Assembly (NCBI GenBank): GCA_913030835.1
Contig: CAJWDP010000007.1
Span: 34,990 to 98,989 of the forward strand
Source: an uncultured Flavobacteriales bacterium
Lineage (GTDB): Bacteria > Bacteroidota > Bacteroidia > Flavobacteriales_D > Parvicellaceae
DNA length: 64,000 nt
Direction: 5' to 3'
Shown here: one piece after another, positions 29,392 through 40,093 of the stretch
How positions within the stretch are numbered: the stretch's first letter is position 1
How the letters are laid out: every line of letters starts with the position of its first letter
Position numbers and translations under genes: made by a program
Notes under the pieces: generated by a model
Database searches by the model: none
The model's input: the letters and a program-made list of their open reading frames with translations, nothing else
Told to the model about the DNA's origin: nothing

Positions 29392-31713
29392 ATGAAGTAT
29401 CTTCTAACGATCGTATTGTTTTGCTCTTTCTTCCATGGGATATTTGCTCAGGGAGGAAGCCTCAAAGGATTTGTTTACGACAAGAAAACAAAAAAGCCTT
29501 TAGAGTATGCAGACGTTAAAGTGCTGGGAACAAATCCGCTTAAAGCATTTAGCACTAAAGAAAATGGCTATTTCGTGATTCAAAATATTCCGGCAGGGAC
29601 CTATGAAGTGGTTGTTGAAGAATTCTATCATGAAACATTTACCAAAACCATCACATTCAAAAAAGGAAAAAGCCAGAACGAAAAGTTCTACTTGCAAGAG
29701 GCCAATGTGATTGAAGGTGTAGATGTGGTTCGAACAAAAAGAGAGGACACCACCAGAGTTGGAATCTCTATGATCAAGATTGATAAAGAAGACATACTTC
29801 AAATACCCACTACTGGAGGGGATGCAGATATTGCATCGTATTTTGGAGTAACACCCGGTGTCATCTCAACAGGTGATCAGGGAGGTCAGTTCTATGTAAG
29901 GGGCGGCTCTCCGGTTCAGAACAAAGTACTACTAGACGGAATGACCATTTACAACCCATTTCATTCCATTGGGTTTTTCTCGGTTTTTGAAACAGAGATT
30001 ATTGAATCTGCTAAAATTTATACTGGTGGATTCAGTGCCGAACACGGGGGAAGAATATCATCTATAATGGACATTTCTACAAGAAATGGATCCGTGGATG
30101 GTCAACATGGAAGAGTGTCACTTTCTCCTTTCATGGCCAAGCTACTTGTAGAGGGGCCGATAAAGAAGGCAAAAGAGGATGGAGATGGAACGATTTCCTA
30201 TGTTGTAACCGGAAAACATTCCTATCTGGAAGAATCTTCCAAAGCGCTGTATTCCTACGTAAACGATACAGCAGGTTTGCCTTTTAACTTCACGGATTTA
30301 TACGGTAAGCTTTCCATGAGCAGCAAATCCGGTAGTGAAGTGAATCTTTTTGGATTTAATTTCACCGACCGAGTGAAATACCAGGGAATTTCAGATCTGA
30401 GATGGGATAGCTATGGTGTAGGCGCAAACTGGTTGCTGGTTCCTCCGGGATCACCTGTACTGGTTGGTGGTAAATTGTCATTTTCAGATTACAAGATATC
30501 CATTGCAGAGGGCGATCTTGACCCAAGATCAAGTCGTGTTAACGGTTGGGATTTTGGTTTTGATTTCAAATACTTTTTTGGAGAAAATGAATTGAAGTAT
30601 GGAATTGAAATTGCCGGGTTTACCACTGATTTCCAATTTTTCAACTCTGTTGGTCGGTCCATTAACCAAAGGGAAAACACAACACAACCTTCGGCATACG
30701 TAGATTTCACAATAAACAAAGGTCTTTGGGTAATCAACCCATCATTCAGAGCTCAGTACTATGCATCTTTGAACAATTTTTCTCCTGAGCCCCGTTTGGG
30801 TATCAAATACAACCTGAGCCAAATATTTAGGCTGAAAGCATCAGCTGGTATTTATTCGCAAAATTTGATCTCAGCCAATTCAGACAGAGATGTAGTCAAC
30901 CTGTTTTACGGATTCCTTTCAGGACCGGACAATCTGCAGGACGAATTGGTTTTACCTGACGGAACAACCAAAGACATTACCCACCGAATTCAAAAAGCAA
31001 ATCATGCTATAGCCGGTTTTGAATTGGATATTTCAAAATCAATTACGATGAACGTTGAAGGATATTATAAGTGGTTTACTCAGCTTACCAATTTGAACCG
31101 AAACAAAATCTTCGAGGACAACTCCGTAAATGCTTCTCGACCCGACATTCTTAAAAACGATTACATCATAGAAACCGGAAATGCGAAAGGTGTAGATGTT
31201 GTAATCAAATACAGAAAGAACAAGCTATACTTGTGGGCAGTTTATTCTTTGGGTAAAGTAGAACGTTGGGACGGTTTAATCACCTATGCTCCAATTTTTG
31301 ACAGAAGGCACAACATCAACTTGCTCGGTGCTTTTAAATTTGGCGAAGATGAAAGCTGGGAGATCAATGCACGTTGGAATTTTGGCTCAGGTTTACCGTT
31401 CACACCGCGATCAGGATACTATCATGCTATTGGTTTTGAAGACGGAACTTCAACGGACATCACCACTATGAATACAGAAGAGCTCACTACGATTTACGGT
31501 GATCTGAATTCTTCCAGACTGCCAACGTATCATCGATTTGATATTACATTGAAAAAGAGGGTGCAATTCAAAGAATATTCGAAATTGGAGATCAACGCCG
31601 GAGTGACCAATGTTTACAGCAGGAAGAACCTATTTTACGTTATTCCGGAGAGAAACGAGATCATCTATCAGCTGCCATTTATGCCTAGTGTTGGAATGGC
31701 GTTTACATTCTGA
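29392..31713 (+). CDS. TonB-dependent receptor
   Basis: A 773-residue outer-membrane receptor. I use the ATG at 29392, which gives a clean signal peptide (KYLLTIVLFCSFFHGIFAQ). It has a carboxypeptidase-regulatory-like domain (about 22-105, GSLKGFVYDKKTKKPLEYADV), then the plug (about 125-230, GQFYVRGGSPVQNKVLLDGM, IYTGGFSAEHGGRISSI) and a barrel that ends in Phe (VGMAFTF). The architecture fits energy-dependent uptake of a bulky ligand. There is no SusD partner next to it, so polysaccharide uptake is not supported; iron chelate or peptide are possible. The gene stands alone, with a 16-bp palindrome in its upstream region. Confidence 0.92.
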   Translation: MKYLLTIVLFCSFFHGIFAQGGSLKGFVYDKKTKKPLEYADVKVLGTNPLKAFSTKENGYFVIQNIPAGTYEVVVEEFYHETFTKTITFKKGKSQNEKFYLQEANVIEGVDVVRTKREDTTRVGISMIKIDKEDILQIPTTGGDADIASYFGVTPGVISTGDQGGQFYVRGGSPVQNKVLLDGMTIYNPFHSIGFFSVFETEIIESAKIYTGGFSAEHGGRISSIMDISTRNGSVDGQHGRVSLSPFMAKLLVEGPIKKAKEDGDGTISYVVTGKHSYLEESSKALYSYVNDTAGLPFNFTDLYGKLSMSSKSGSEVNLFGFNFTDRVKYQGISDLRWDSYGVGANWLLVPPGSPVLVGGKLSFSDYKISIAEGDLDPRSSRVNGWDFGFDFKYFFGENELKYGIEIAGFTTDFQFFNSVGRSINQRENTTQPSAYVDFTINKGLWVINPSFRAQYYASLNNFSPEPRLGIKYNLSQIFRLKASAGIYSQNLISANSDRDVVNLFYGFLSGPDNLQDELVLPDGTTKDITHRIQKANHAIAGFELDISKSITMNVEGYYKWFTQLTNLNRNKIFEDNSVNASRPDILKNDYIIETGNAKGVDVVIKYRKNKLYLWAVYSLGKVERWDGLITYAPIFDRRHNINLLGAFKFGEDESWEINARWNFGSGLPFTPRSGYYHAIGFEDGTSTDITTMNTEELTTIYGDLNSSRLPTYHRFDITLKKRVQFKEYSKLEINAGVTNVYSRKNLFYVIPERNEIIYQLPFMPSVGMAFTF

Positions 31714-31724
31714 TTGAAGAATAA

Positions 31725-33425
<1,701 letters not shown>

Positions 33426-33526
33426 TCAGAATCATTCTCGAACACGAAAAAGCGTCAAATCTAAACACATCTCTAAACCGCAATAGTTTAACATTCGTTA
33501 AGATTATCTCAGACCGTTTAAATACT

Positions 33527-33534
33527 TATCTTTG
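33527..33534 (+). promoter_or_regulatory. Putative yidC -7 element (TATCTTTG)
   Basis: A perfect TAnnTTTG match 23 bases before the yidC ATG, in the intergenic region after pyrG. A short leader of about 17 bases is expected. Confidence 0.5.
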
Positions 33535-33557
33535 CCCACTATTATTCTGACGCAAAC

Positions 33558-35627
33558 ATGGACAAAAATACGATCATAGGCCTTGTAATCATTGTACTGA
33601 TCCTCGTAGGTTATTCCTGGATGAATCGAGAAACTCAGGAAGAGTATGACGCAAGAATCGCTTTAGAAGAGGAACAAGCTCGCATTAAAGACTCAATTGA
33701 CAACGCCATCCAATACGAATCGGCTGATAACACAGAAAACCAAGGCGATTCTATCGTAGAAATTACCACCCCAATAGGCGCCATGTCTTCCGGAACTTCT
33801 GTCGCCACGAATTCAAATGCTTTTTCTGATTCGAATATCTATAGTATTGTATCGACCAAGTTTCCAATGATCGATCCTAAATCAGACAGCATCTGGTTCA
33901 AGCAAAAGTACGATTCAGTGGCCCACTCAATACAATTGACCCAAGAGTCACTGCAACAATTTGGAATTTTTGCTCCTTCCGGAATCGATTCCAAAAACGA
34001 ACATTTTACAATAGAAAATGATAAAATCAAGCTTAAAATAGCTTCAAGAGGAGCACAAATTGTAGAAGCCCATATTAAGAATTACAAGTCGTACCAAGAC
34101 TACATGAACGACTCGACCGAAACGGTCAATTCTATTCAGCTTTTTGATGAAGACTCGACTACACAGAATATTGTGTTAAGAGAAAGGCAGCCGGATACCC
34201 GATTACTGCCTCAGGAATACAATACGGCTGATCTGAACTTTGTTGGGTCGGAAATAGAGGAAAATAGCATCAGGCTCAGAGCCAGCACCAATGATCCGGA
34301 CAAATACCTGGAATTTCATTATTACCTGGACACCGGTTATGTGCTCAATTATGACGTAAACTTTGTAGGTCTGGATCAGCATATAACGGAGTCAACTCTT
34401 GATTGGGAAATGAAAGGACTCTCGACCGAAAAGCTGGTAACGCAGGAAAGAACGATTTGCGGTATTTTCTATAAATGTCAGGGCGACTCCAGAGACTACA
34501 TGGGGGAAACTGGCTCAGATGCTGAAGACGAATTTAGCACTGATCTGGAGTGGATCGCATTCAAACACAACTACTTCTCTTCCATGATATTTATGGATGG
34601 TGGTTTTGATAAAAAAGGTGCTGAGTTGGAAGTAGTTGTTGATCCTTCCAGTAAGAAGTACACAAAACAATATATAGCTCATGTCAATATTTCCAAGCAG
34701 CTGAATTCACATACGACGGTGCCGCTCAAAATGTATTTTGGCCCCAACGATTTTGAACAATTGTCGGCATTGAATATGGAAGCAGAAGGGATCATCAACT
34801 TGGGACCCTCCATATTCAGAGCAGTAAACAAATGGTTCATCATACCCATATTCGAATTACTGCAAGGTACAGGATTGAGTTATGGTTTGATCATCGTGCT
34901 GATGACGTTGATCATCAAGCTCGTAATCCTTCCGCTTACCTATAAAAACTACAAGTCGAGTGCCAAGATGCGCATCTTGAAACCGGAAATCGCCAAGATC
35001 AACGAAAAGTACCCGAACAAGGAAGATGCAATGAAAAAGCAGCAGGAAACCATGAGCTTGTATCGGAAATCTGGGGCTAGTCCAATGGCAGGATGTATTC
35101 CTATGCTGATCCAAATGCCCATTTTGTTCGCGGCATTCCGCTTCTTCCCATCGAGTCTTGAACTCAGGCAGCAATCCTTCCTATGGGCAGAAGATCTTTC
35201 CGCTTACGACGCGATCATTACCTGGGATGCATACGTTCCATTTTTGAGCGACATCTATGGAAATCACGTAAGTTTATTCACGCTGCTCATGTGCGTATCT
35301 ACCATTTTTTATACCCGAATGAGTAGTAGCCAGATGCAGCCGAATCAACCAGGCATGCCCAATATGAAAGTAATCATGTACCTCATGCCGGTTATGTTGT
35401 TTTTCTTCTTCAATAAGTTTGCATCGGGATTAACTTTGTACTATTTCTGTGGAAACATCATGAATATGGGTCTGATGTGGGCCGTGAAAAAGTATTTCAT
35501 CGACGAGAAAAAGCTGGAAACGCAAATGGCCGAAAAATCCAAAAAACCACAGAAGCAATCCAAATTTCAGCAAAGACTGGCGGAAATGTCCAAGCAGCAA
35601 CAGGCGAAACAGCGGGCAAGAAGATAA
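33558..35627 (+). CDS. yidC: Membrane protein insertase YidC
   Basis: A 689-residue inner-membrane insertase and chaperone. It has an N-terminal membrane segment (NTIIGLVIIVLILVGYSW) and a large periplasmic domain (about 60-410) that starts with a Ser/Asp-rich linker. The conserved five-helix core begins near residue 420: LSYGLIIVLMTLIIKLVILPL, with the cytoplasmic coiled loop KMRILKPEIAKINEKYPNKE and the helix GCIPMLIQMPILFAAFRFF. The C-terminal tail is strongly basic (KSKKPQKQSKFQQRL, QQAKQRARR), which suits ribosome binding. It is of the long Gram-negative type. A DUF6438 lipoprotein gene follows 27 bases downstream and may be co-transcribed. Confidence 0.97.
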   Translation: MDKNTIIGLVIIVLILVGYSWMNRETQEEYDARIALEEEQARIKDSIDNAIQYESADNTENQGDSIVEITTPIGAMSSGTSVATNSNAFSDSNIYSIVSTKFPMIDPKSDSIWFKQKYDSVAHSIQLTQESLQQFGIFAPSGIDSKNEHFTIENDKIKLKIASRGAQIVEAHIKNYKSYQDYMNDSTETVNSIQLFDEDSTTQNIVLRERQPDTRLLPQEYNTADLNFVGSEIEENSIRLRASTNDPDKYLEFHYYLDTGYVLNYDVNFVGLDQHITESTLDWEMKGLSTEKLVTQERTICGIFYKCQGDSRDYMGETGSDAEDEFSTDLEWIAFKHNYFSSMIFMDGGFDKKGAELEVVVDPSSKKYTKQYIAHVNISKQLNSHTTVPLKMYFGPNDFEQLSALNMEAEGIINLGPSIFRAVNKWFIIPIFELLQGTGLSYGLIIVLMTLIIKLVILPLTYKNYKSSAKMRILKPEIAKINEKYPNKEDAMKKQQETMSLYRKSGASPMAGCIPMLIQMPILFAAFRFFPSSLELRQQSFLWAEDLSAYDAIITWDAYVPFLSDIYGNHVSLFTLLMCVSTIFYTRMSSSQMQPNQPGMPNMKVIMYLMPVMLFFFFNKFASGLTLYYFCGNIMNMGLMWAVKKYFIDEKKLETQMAEKSKKPQKQSKFQQRLAEMSKQQQAKQRARR

Positions 35628-35654
35628 TGGCAAGGGATTTGCTTAACAGAGAGT

Positions 35655-36260
35655 ATGAAAAACTACAAAATCATATTGATCGCAGTTCTTGTTGTTGGCA
35701 TTGCATCCTGTAAAAATCGACAGAAAATTGCCAAGGCGGAAGAGCAAATGAATTCACTTTCTACGGAAAACGAAGATTCTACTTTCGTAAACGATGCTTT
35801 TTCCGACCTGGAAGATGATTTTGATGTAGTAGAGGTGTCAGACACAAATGAGATAAAACAAGATAAGTCTGATGTAACTTATGCTGTGCTTGAACGAGGT
35901 GCGTGTTTTGGAAGATGCCCAATCTATAAAGTAAAAATCTTTGCGGACGGCAAGGCTACCTATGAAGGAATCAACTTCGTTGATCTGATGGGGCGACATG
36001 AAACTGAATTTACTGCGGATGAGCTTTCACTAATCGAAGAAAAAGCATTCGAGTTTAAGTTGGATACCATGTCAAAGGTATACGATCAGCCAATGGTTAC
36101 TGATCTGCCTACAACCATAATTGGAGTTACTGTAAACGGGAAATACAAGCAAATTAAAATGCGACACAAGTACCCGGAAACGCTACGTTCGTACAGAAAC
36201 TTTATTGAGGAGTTAATTCAATCGAAAACCTGGACACCGATCGTGTCGAACCGAGAATAA
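35655..36260 (+). CDS. DUF6438 family lipoprotein
   Basis: A 201-residue probable lipoprotein. The signal peptide ends in a lipobox (VVGIASC, cysteine near residue 19). A Glu/Asp/Ser-rich linker follows, then a single domain from about 75 that starts VTYAVLERGACFGRCPIYKVKIFADGKATYEG. The ACFGRCPIYK motif with two cysteines is the hallmark of DUF6438, a family of unknown function common in Bacteroidota. The two cysteines could form a disulphide. It is close behind yidC in the same direction. Its stop codon touches the stop codon of the convergent TPR/PD40 gene with no base between. Confidence 0.82.
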   Translation: MKNYKIILIAVLVVGIASCKNRQKIAKAEEQMNSLSTENEDSTFVNDAFSDLEDDFDVVEVSDTNEIKQDKSDVTYAVLERGACFGRCPIYKVKIFADGKATYEGINFVDLMGRHETEFTADELSLIEEKAFEFKLDTMSKVYDQPMVTDLPTTIIGVTVNGKYKQIKMRHKYPETLRSYRNFIEELIQSKTWTPIVSNRE

Positions 36261-37643
36261 TCACTTCTTTTCTTCCGATTCCTCGCTGCCTAACAGATTC
36301 AATTTAGAACAATCGATCTCAAAGATGTCCGCATCACCCAATGATCCATCATAGTAGGCACCAATGTACGCGGTTTTTCCGTCTGCGGTGATCGTGAACG
36401 TCTTTTCATCCAACACTGTATTTATCGGGTAACCTAAGTTTTTAGCAGGGCTCCATTTCCCATCCGATCCTTTTACACAATAGAATATGTCGTATCCCCC
36501 CATGCTCGTATTCCCATCTGAAGAAAAGAACAATAGGTTCCCATCCGGATGAACATATACAAATTTCTCATCAAATTTCGAATTGATTGCAGGACCCATA
36601 TTCACAGCTTCTCCCCATTCAGACTTCCCTTTTTTCTTGATGTAGTAAATGTCCGCCAGTCCATTCCCTCCCGGGCGATCTGAAACGAAATACATGACCT
36701 TTCCGTCTGCAGTTACAGAAGCGGAAGATTCAAAATAGGTGGAATTGATTTCTTTATTGTTGTCGGCAGCCGGTTTGGGTGTTCCCCATTTTCCCGATTT
36801 ACTTTTCTTACTGACATAAATATCGCCCGTTCGAGTTACATTCAGAATATTTCTGTAGATATAGATGCGTTCGCCATCTGCAGATATGTTTAAACACGCA
36901 TCATGAAATTCAGTGTTCAGACTCCCGGGAATACCTTTCGATTTGGTCCATTTTCCATCAGAATCGTCAAGGGTAGTAATGTAAATGTCCTCAAAATATT
37001 TGTGGTCAAACTGACGATCTACTCCCCCTCCTTTTGTATCCGGCCTTCTTGATGTGAAAATCATGGTTTTTCCGTCGGCCGTGATCGAAGGAGCGTACTC
37101 CGGATTGACTGTATTCACATGATCTCCGAAATTTCTTATCTGAACGGGAATACTATCCTTCATAGCGACTTCCGCATACTTGCATTGAGTAATGTATCGA
37201 TCCACCTCAGAATCCAGCACCTCTTTTTTCTTTGCCGAGTTCTTGTACTCCTCAAGATGAACCATTGCTTCATCCAAACGCTTGTTTCGGTGATAAATTT
37301 TACCCTTGAGTAAACTATAATCCTTACGCTGCTTTCTTTTCAATTTCCCTTTATTGACTTGATCAATGTATTTCATAGATAGATCGAATCTCTTTAGCTC
37401 GTAGTAACACTCGGCTATTCTGAAAGAAGCGAGCACATTGTCCGGGTCGGCTTGTAACACTTCCCGAAACGCCTGCAGCGCACCAAAATAATCGTAAGTA
37501 AATAATTTGTTTTTCCCGTCTTCCAGACGATACTTTATCATGCCCTTTTCAATAATGTTAAGCGTTGTATCTCGGTCCTGACCATAGTTTACAGACCCAC
37601 AAAAAACAATTAACATGACACAGTAGTACTTAAGGTATCCCAT
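36261..37643 (-). CDS. TPR and PD40 (beta-propeller) periplasmic protein
   Basis: A 460-residue exported protein. The signal peptide ends near CGSVNYGQ. Two or three TPR-like helices follow (about 40-130, YFGALQAFREVLQADPDNV and KIYHRNKRLDEAMVHLEEYK). Then comes a WD40-like/PD40 propeller (about 155-445) with repeated ITADGKTMIFTSRRP, SVTADGKVMYFVSDRPGG and HPDGNLLFFSSDGN motifs. The same order starts PorE and other OmpA-type T9SS/gliding proteins, but here the protein stops after the propeller with an acidic tail and has no C-terminal OmpA domain. A role in the envelope is likely; a T9SS link is inferred from the family only. Confidence 0.82.
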   Translation of the reverse strand: MGYLKYYCVMLIVFCGSVNYGQDRDTTLNIIEKGMIKYRLEDGKNKLFTYDYFGALQAFREVLQADPDNVLASFRIAECYYELKRFDLSMKYIDQVNKGKLKRKQRKDYSLLKGKIYHRNKRLDEAMVHLEEYKNSAKKKEVLDSEVDRYITQCKYAEVAMKDSIPVQIRNFGDHVNTVNPEYAPSITADGKTMIFTSRRPDTKGGGVDRQFDHKYFEDIYITTLDDSDGKWTKSKGIPGSLNTEFHDACLNISADGERIYIYRNILNVTRTGDIYVSKKSKSGKWGTPKPAADNNKEINSTYFESSASVTADGKVMYFVSDRPGGNGLADIYYIKKKGKSEWGEAVNMGPAINSKFDEKFVYVHPDGNLLFFSSDGNTSMGGYDIFYCVKGSDGKWSPAKNLGYPINTVLDEKTFTITADGKTAYIGAYYDGSLGDADIFEIDCSKLNLLGSEESEEKK

Positions 37644-37706
37644 ACGTTTCGATTGTATTGCTCTAATGTAAAAAATAAATACGTATTGAGGATTACAATT
37701 TACCCA

Positions 37707-38633
37707 CTACAAATCGGAAGGAAGTTCATTGTCTTCTTCTTTTTGCAAAGGCCCATCGTCGGTAGTTGGATTCTCATTTACGGCAAACTCATTCGATCCG
37801 AGGTCATCTAGCTGATGCATAGCCAATGTTGCCGCAATCGCAGTAAAAATTGGAATTGACGCAGCCAGAATCGCCGTGATCCACATAAAAAGGGTTCTTC
37901 CAATTCCTGCATCAAACTCTTTCACAATTTCTATACTGTGAAATAAGAAAACAAACAACGAACCCAAGGCAACCGCTACGCCCTTGTGCTTTCGAACGTA
38001 TTGGATCGATTCCTTTATTGTGAACCTTCTTCTTTCCATTACATAATCCATGAACGAAAACCCATAAAAATAGAAGGCCACCAAACTCGCCAGCACCAGA
38101 TAAAGGAGGTCGGAAATGTACATTGAATCTGAGAAAGGAACTTTCAAGCTACTGAATCCAAACGTCCAAAAAGAAATATAGATGGCTGTATACAACCCTA
38201 TTATGATCACGATTTCATAAACTACATTTCGTGTAGCAATCAGGATAGCCCTTTTAACATCCTTCATCAATTGCTTGAAATTGAATTTGTACACGTTTCC
38301 GGTTAGCTTTTTTTCCACTCGCTCAGACACGATGGCCAGTAAAGGAGATAAAACCATGAGCATTACATATCGCGTAAGTTGCAGGAACAAATAGCTCATG
38401 ACAAAATAGAATGCCATCTTCATCCAACCCCAAATTGTATAGAAAAATCCTGCTCCCTTTAACGATTCCTTCGCCTCGATTTCTCCTGCTTCCATTTGAA
38501 ACCCTAAATAGATTATCCCGCCAAATAAGACCAACGGAACAATGAAATACGGCCACATTTTGTGCTCAATAACAAAATAAACAGAATCACGATAGCTTCT
38601 CAATCCCAACCTTATGTCTTTCACTATTCGCAT
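37707..38633 (-). CDS. EI24 domain (CysZ/EtoposideInduced-like) membrane protein
   Basis: A 308-residue inner-membrane protein. The start KDIRLGLRSYRDSVYFVIEHK followed by a hydrophobic segment (MWPYFIVPLVLFGGIIYLGF) is typical of the EI24 family. More membrane segments lie near 65-95, 130-155, 165-190, 215-240 and 245-270. The SPLLAIVSERVEKKLTG loop between them is a conserved family motif. The last 40 residues are hydrophilic and acidic. In bacteria the family includes CysZ, a sulfate permease, but Bacteroidota members are usually uncharacterised and no sulfur genes are nearby. It is a single gene, divergent from purB. Confidence 0.8.
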   Translation of the reverse strand: MRIVKDIRLGLRSYRDSVYFVIEHKMWPYFIVPLVLFGGIIYLGFQMEAGEIEAKESLKGAGFFYTIWGWMKMAFYFVMSYLFLQLTRYVMLMVLSPLLAIVSERVEKKLTGNVYKFNFKQLMKDVKRAILIATRNVVYEIVIIIGLYTAIYISFWTFGFSSLKVPFSDSMYISDLLYLVLASLVAFYFYGFSFMDYVMERRRFTIKESIQYVRKHKGVAVALGSLFVFLFHSIEIVKEFDAGIGRTLFMWITAILAASIPIFTAIAATLAMHQLDDLGSNEFAVNENPTTDDGPLQKEEDNELPSDL

Positions 38634-38714
38634 AACGACTCACCTAAATTAGTCAAATCCCAAGTCAGGCAAAAAGGAGACGTCATAAATATTCTTAATA
38701 CCAACTGCATTTTC

Positions 38715-38722
38715 TACCTTTG
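38715..38722 (+). promoter_or_regulatory. Putative purB -7 element (TACCTTTG)
   Basis: A perfect TAnnTTTG match 18 bases before the purB ATG at 38741. Because it overlaps the longer in-frame TTG start, it also argues for the ATG. Confidence 0.5.
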
Positions 38723-38740
38723 TGCACTCAATTCAAGCTA

Positions 38741-40093
38741 ATGGAATTAAATGAATTAACCGCAATCTCACCTGTCGATGGAAGATATCGACGGGTTGGA
38801 AAAATTCTCGCACCCTATTTTTCTGAATACGCACTGATCCAGTACCGAGTACGGGTTGAAATTGAATACTTCATTTCACTTTGCGAAATTCCATTACCAC
38901 AGCTAACAGGAATTAATGAATCGGATTACAAGCGGTTGCGGAAAATTTACACTGAATTTACTCCGACAGACGCTGAACGAGTAAAAGAAATTGAAAAAAC
39001 GACCAACCACGACGTAAAGGCAGTGGAATACTTCATTAAGGAAGAGCTGGACAAAATTTCATTTACAGGCAATACGGAATTTATTCATTTCGGACTTACT
39101 TCTCAAGACATCAATAACACAGCGATACCATTATCCATAAAAGAATCGATAGAAAAGGAATATTTACCCCATCTGAATGCTGTGATCGATCAGTTGGCAG
39201 GACTTGCCATGGAATGGAAAGACATCTCTATGCTGGCAAGAACTCATGGACAGCCGGCATCCCCGACTAAATTGGGCAAAGAAATCCATGTTTTCGTAGA
39301 ACGGTTGATCGCACAACGGGACCAACTCCAAACCATTCCTTTTTCTGCAAAATTCGGAGGAGCAACGGGAAATTTCAACGCACACCATGCAGCATATCCT
39401 AAAATTGATTGGGTTGGCTTTGCCAATGGATTCATTTCCGATTCGTTGGGATTAACCAGATCGCAAACAACAACGCAAATTGAGCATTACGACAATCTCG
39501 CTTCCCTGTGCGATTGCGTAAAACGGATCAACACCATACTTATCGATCTGAATCGCGACATGTGGACCTACATCTCCATGGATTATTTTAAACAAAAAAT
39601 CAAGAAAGGTGAAGTGGGTTCCTCTGCGATGCCGCACAAAGTGAATCCTATTGATTTTGAGAATTCAGAAGGAAACTTGGGAATCGCCAATGCGATTTTT
39701 GAACATTTATCCGGAAAGCTTCCTATTTCACGATTGCAAAGAGACCTAACAGACTCTACCGTATTGAGGAATATAGGAGTGCCGTTCGCACACAGCCTAC
39801 TGGCCATTCTTTCTACACAAAAAGGGTTGAACAAGCTTGTATTGAATCAGGATAGCCTTGATCGTGACCTGGAAGCGAATTGGGCGGTTGTTGCTGAAGC
39901 AATCCAAACCGTTCTTAGGCGTGAAGGATACCCCAAACCCTACGAAGCACTTAAGGAATTAACCAGAACCAACAACGCAATTAACGCCAAGAGCATTGAG
40001 GAGTTCATTTCAAATCTCGACATCGAAGATTCAACCAAAGAGGAGCTAAGGCGCTTCACCCCACATAACTATACCGGCGTGAATCTAATTTAA
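38741..40093 (+). CDS. purB: Adenylosuccinate lyase
   Basis: A 450-residue enzyme of the fumarase/aspartase superfamily that releases fumarate from SAICAR and from adenylosuccinate in purine synthesis. I use the ATG at 38741 (ELNELTAISPVDGRYRR). Seen: TNHDVKAVEYFIKE, FIHFGLTSQDINNTA (substrate-binding region), MLARTHGQPASPT, and the signature loop GSSAMPHKVNPIDFENSEGN with the mobile catalytic serine. The length and motifs fit the E. coli PurB subgroup. The next gene starts on the base after this stop, so the membrane protein downstream is very probably co-transcribed. Confidence 0.97.
   Translation: MELNELTAISPVDGRYRRVGKILAPYFSEYALIQYRVRVEIEYFISLCEIPLPQLTGINESDYKRLRKIYTEFTPTDAERVKEIEKTTNHDVKAVEYFIKEELDKISFTGNTEFIHFGLTSQDINNTAIPLSIKESIEKEYLPHLNAVIDQLAGLAMEWKDISMLARTHGQPASPTKLGKEIHVFVERLIAQRDQLQTIPFSAKFGGATGNFNAHHAAYPKIDWVGFANGFISDSLGLTRSQTTTQIEHYDNLASLCDCVKRINTILIDLNRDMWTYISMDYFKQKIKKGEVGSSAMPHKVNPIDFENSEGNLGIANAIFEHLSGKLPISRLQRDLTDSTVLRNIGVPFAHSLLAILSTQKGLNKLVLNQDSLDRDLEANWAVVAEAIQTVLRREGYPKPYEALKELTRTNNAINAKSIEEFISNLDIEDSTKEELRRFTPHNYTGVNLI

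Noticed and set aside
29392..31713. SusC/SusD polysaccharide uptake pair
   Set aside because: The receptor has no SusD gene next to it and no glycan enzymes are linked.
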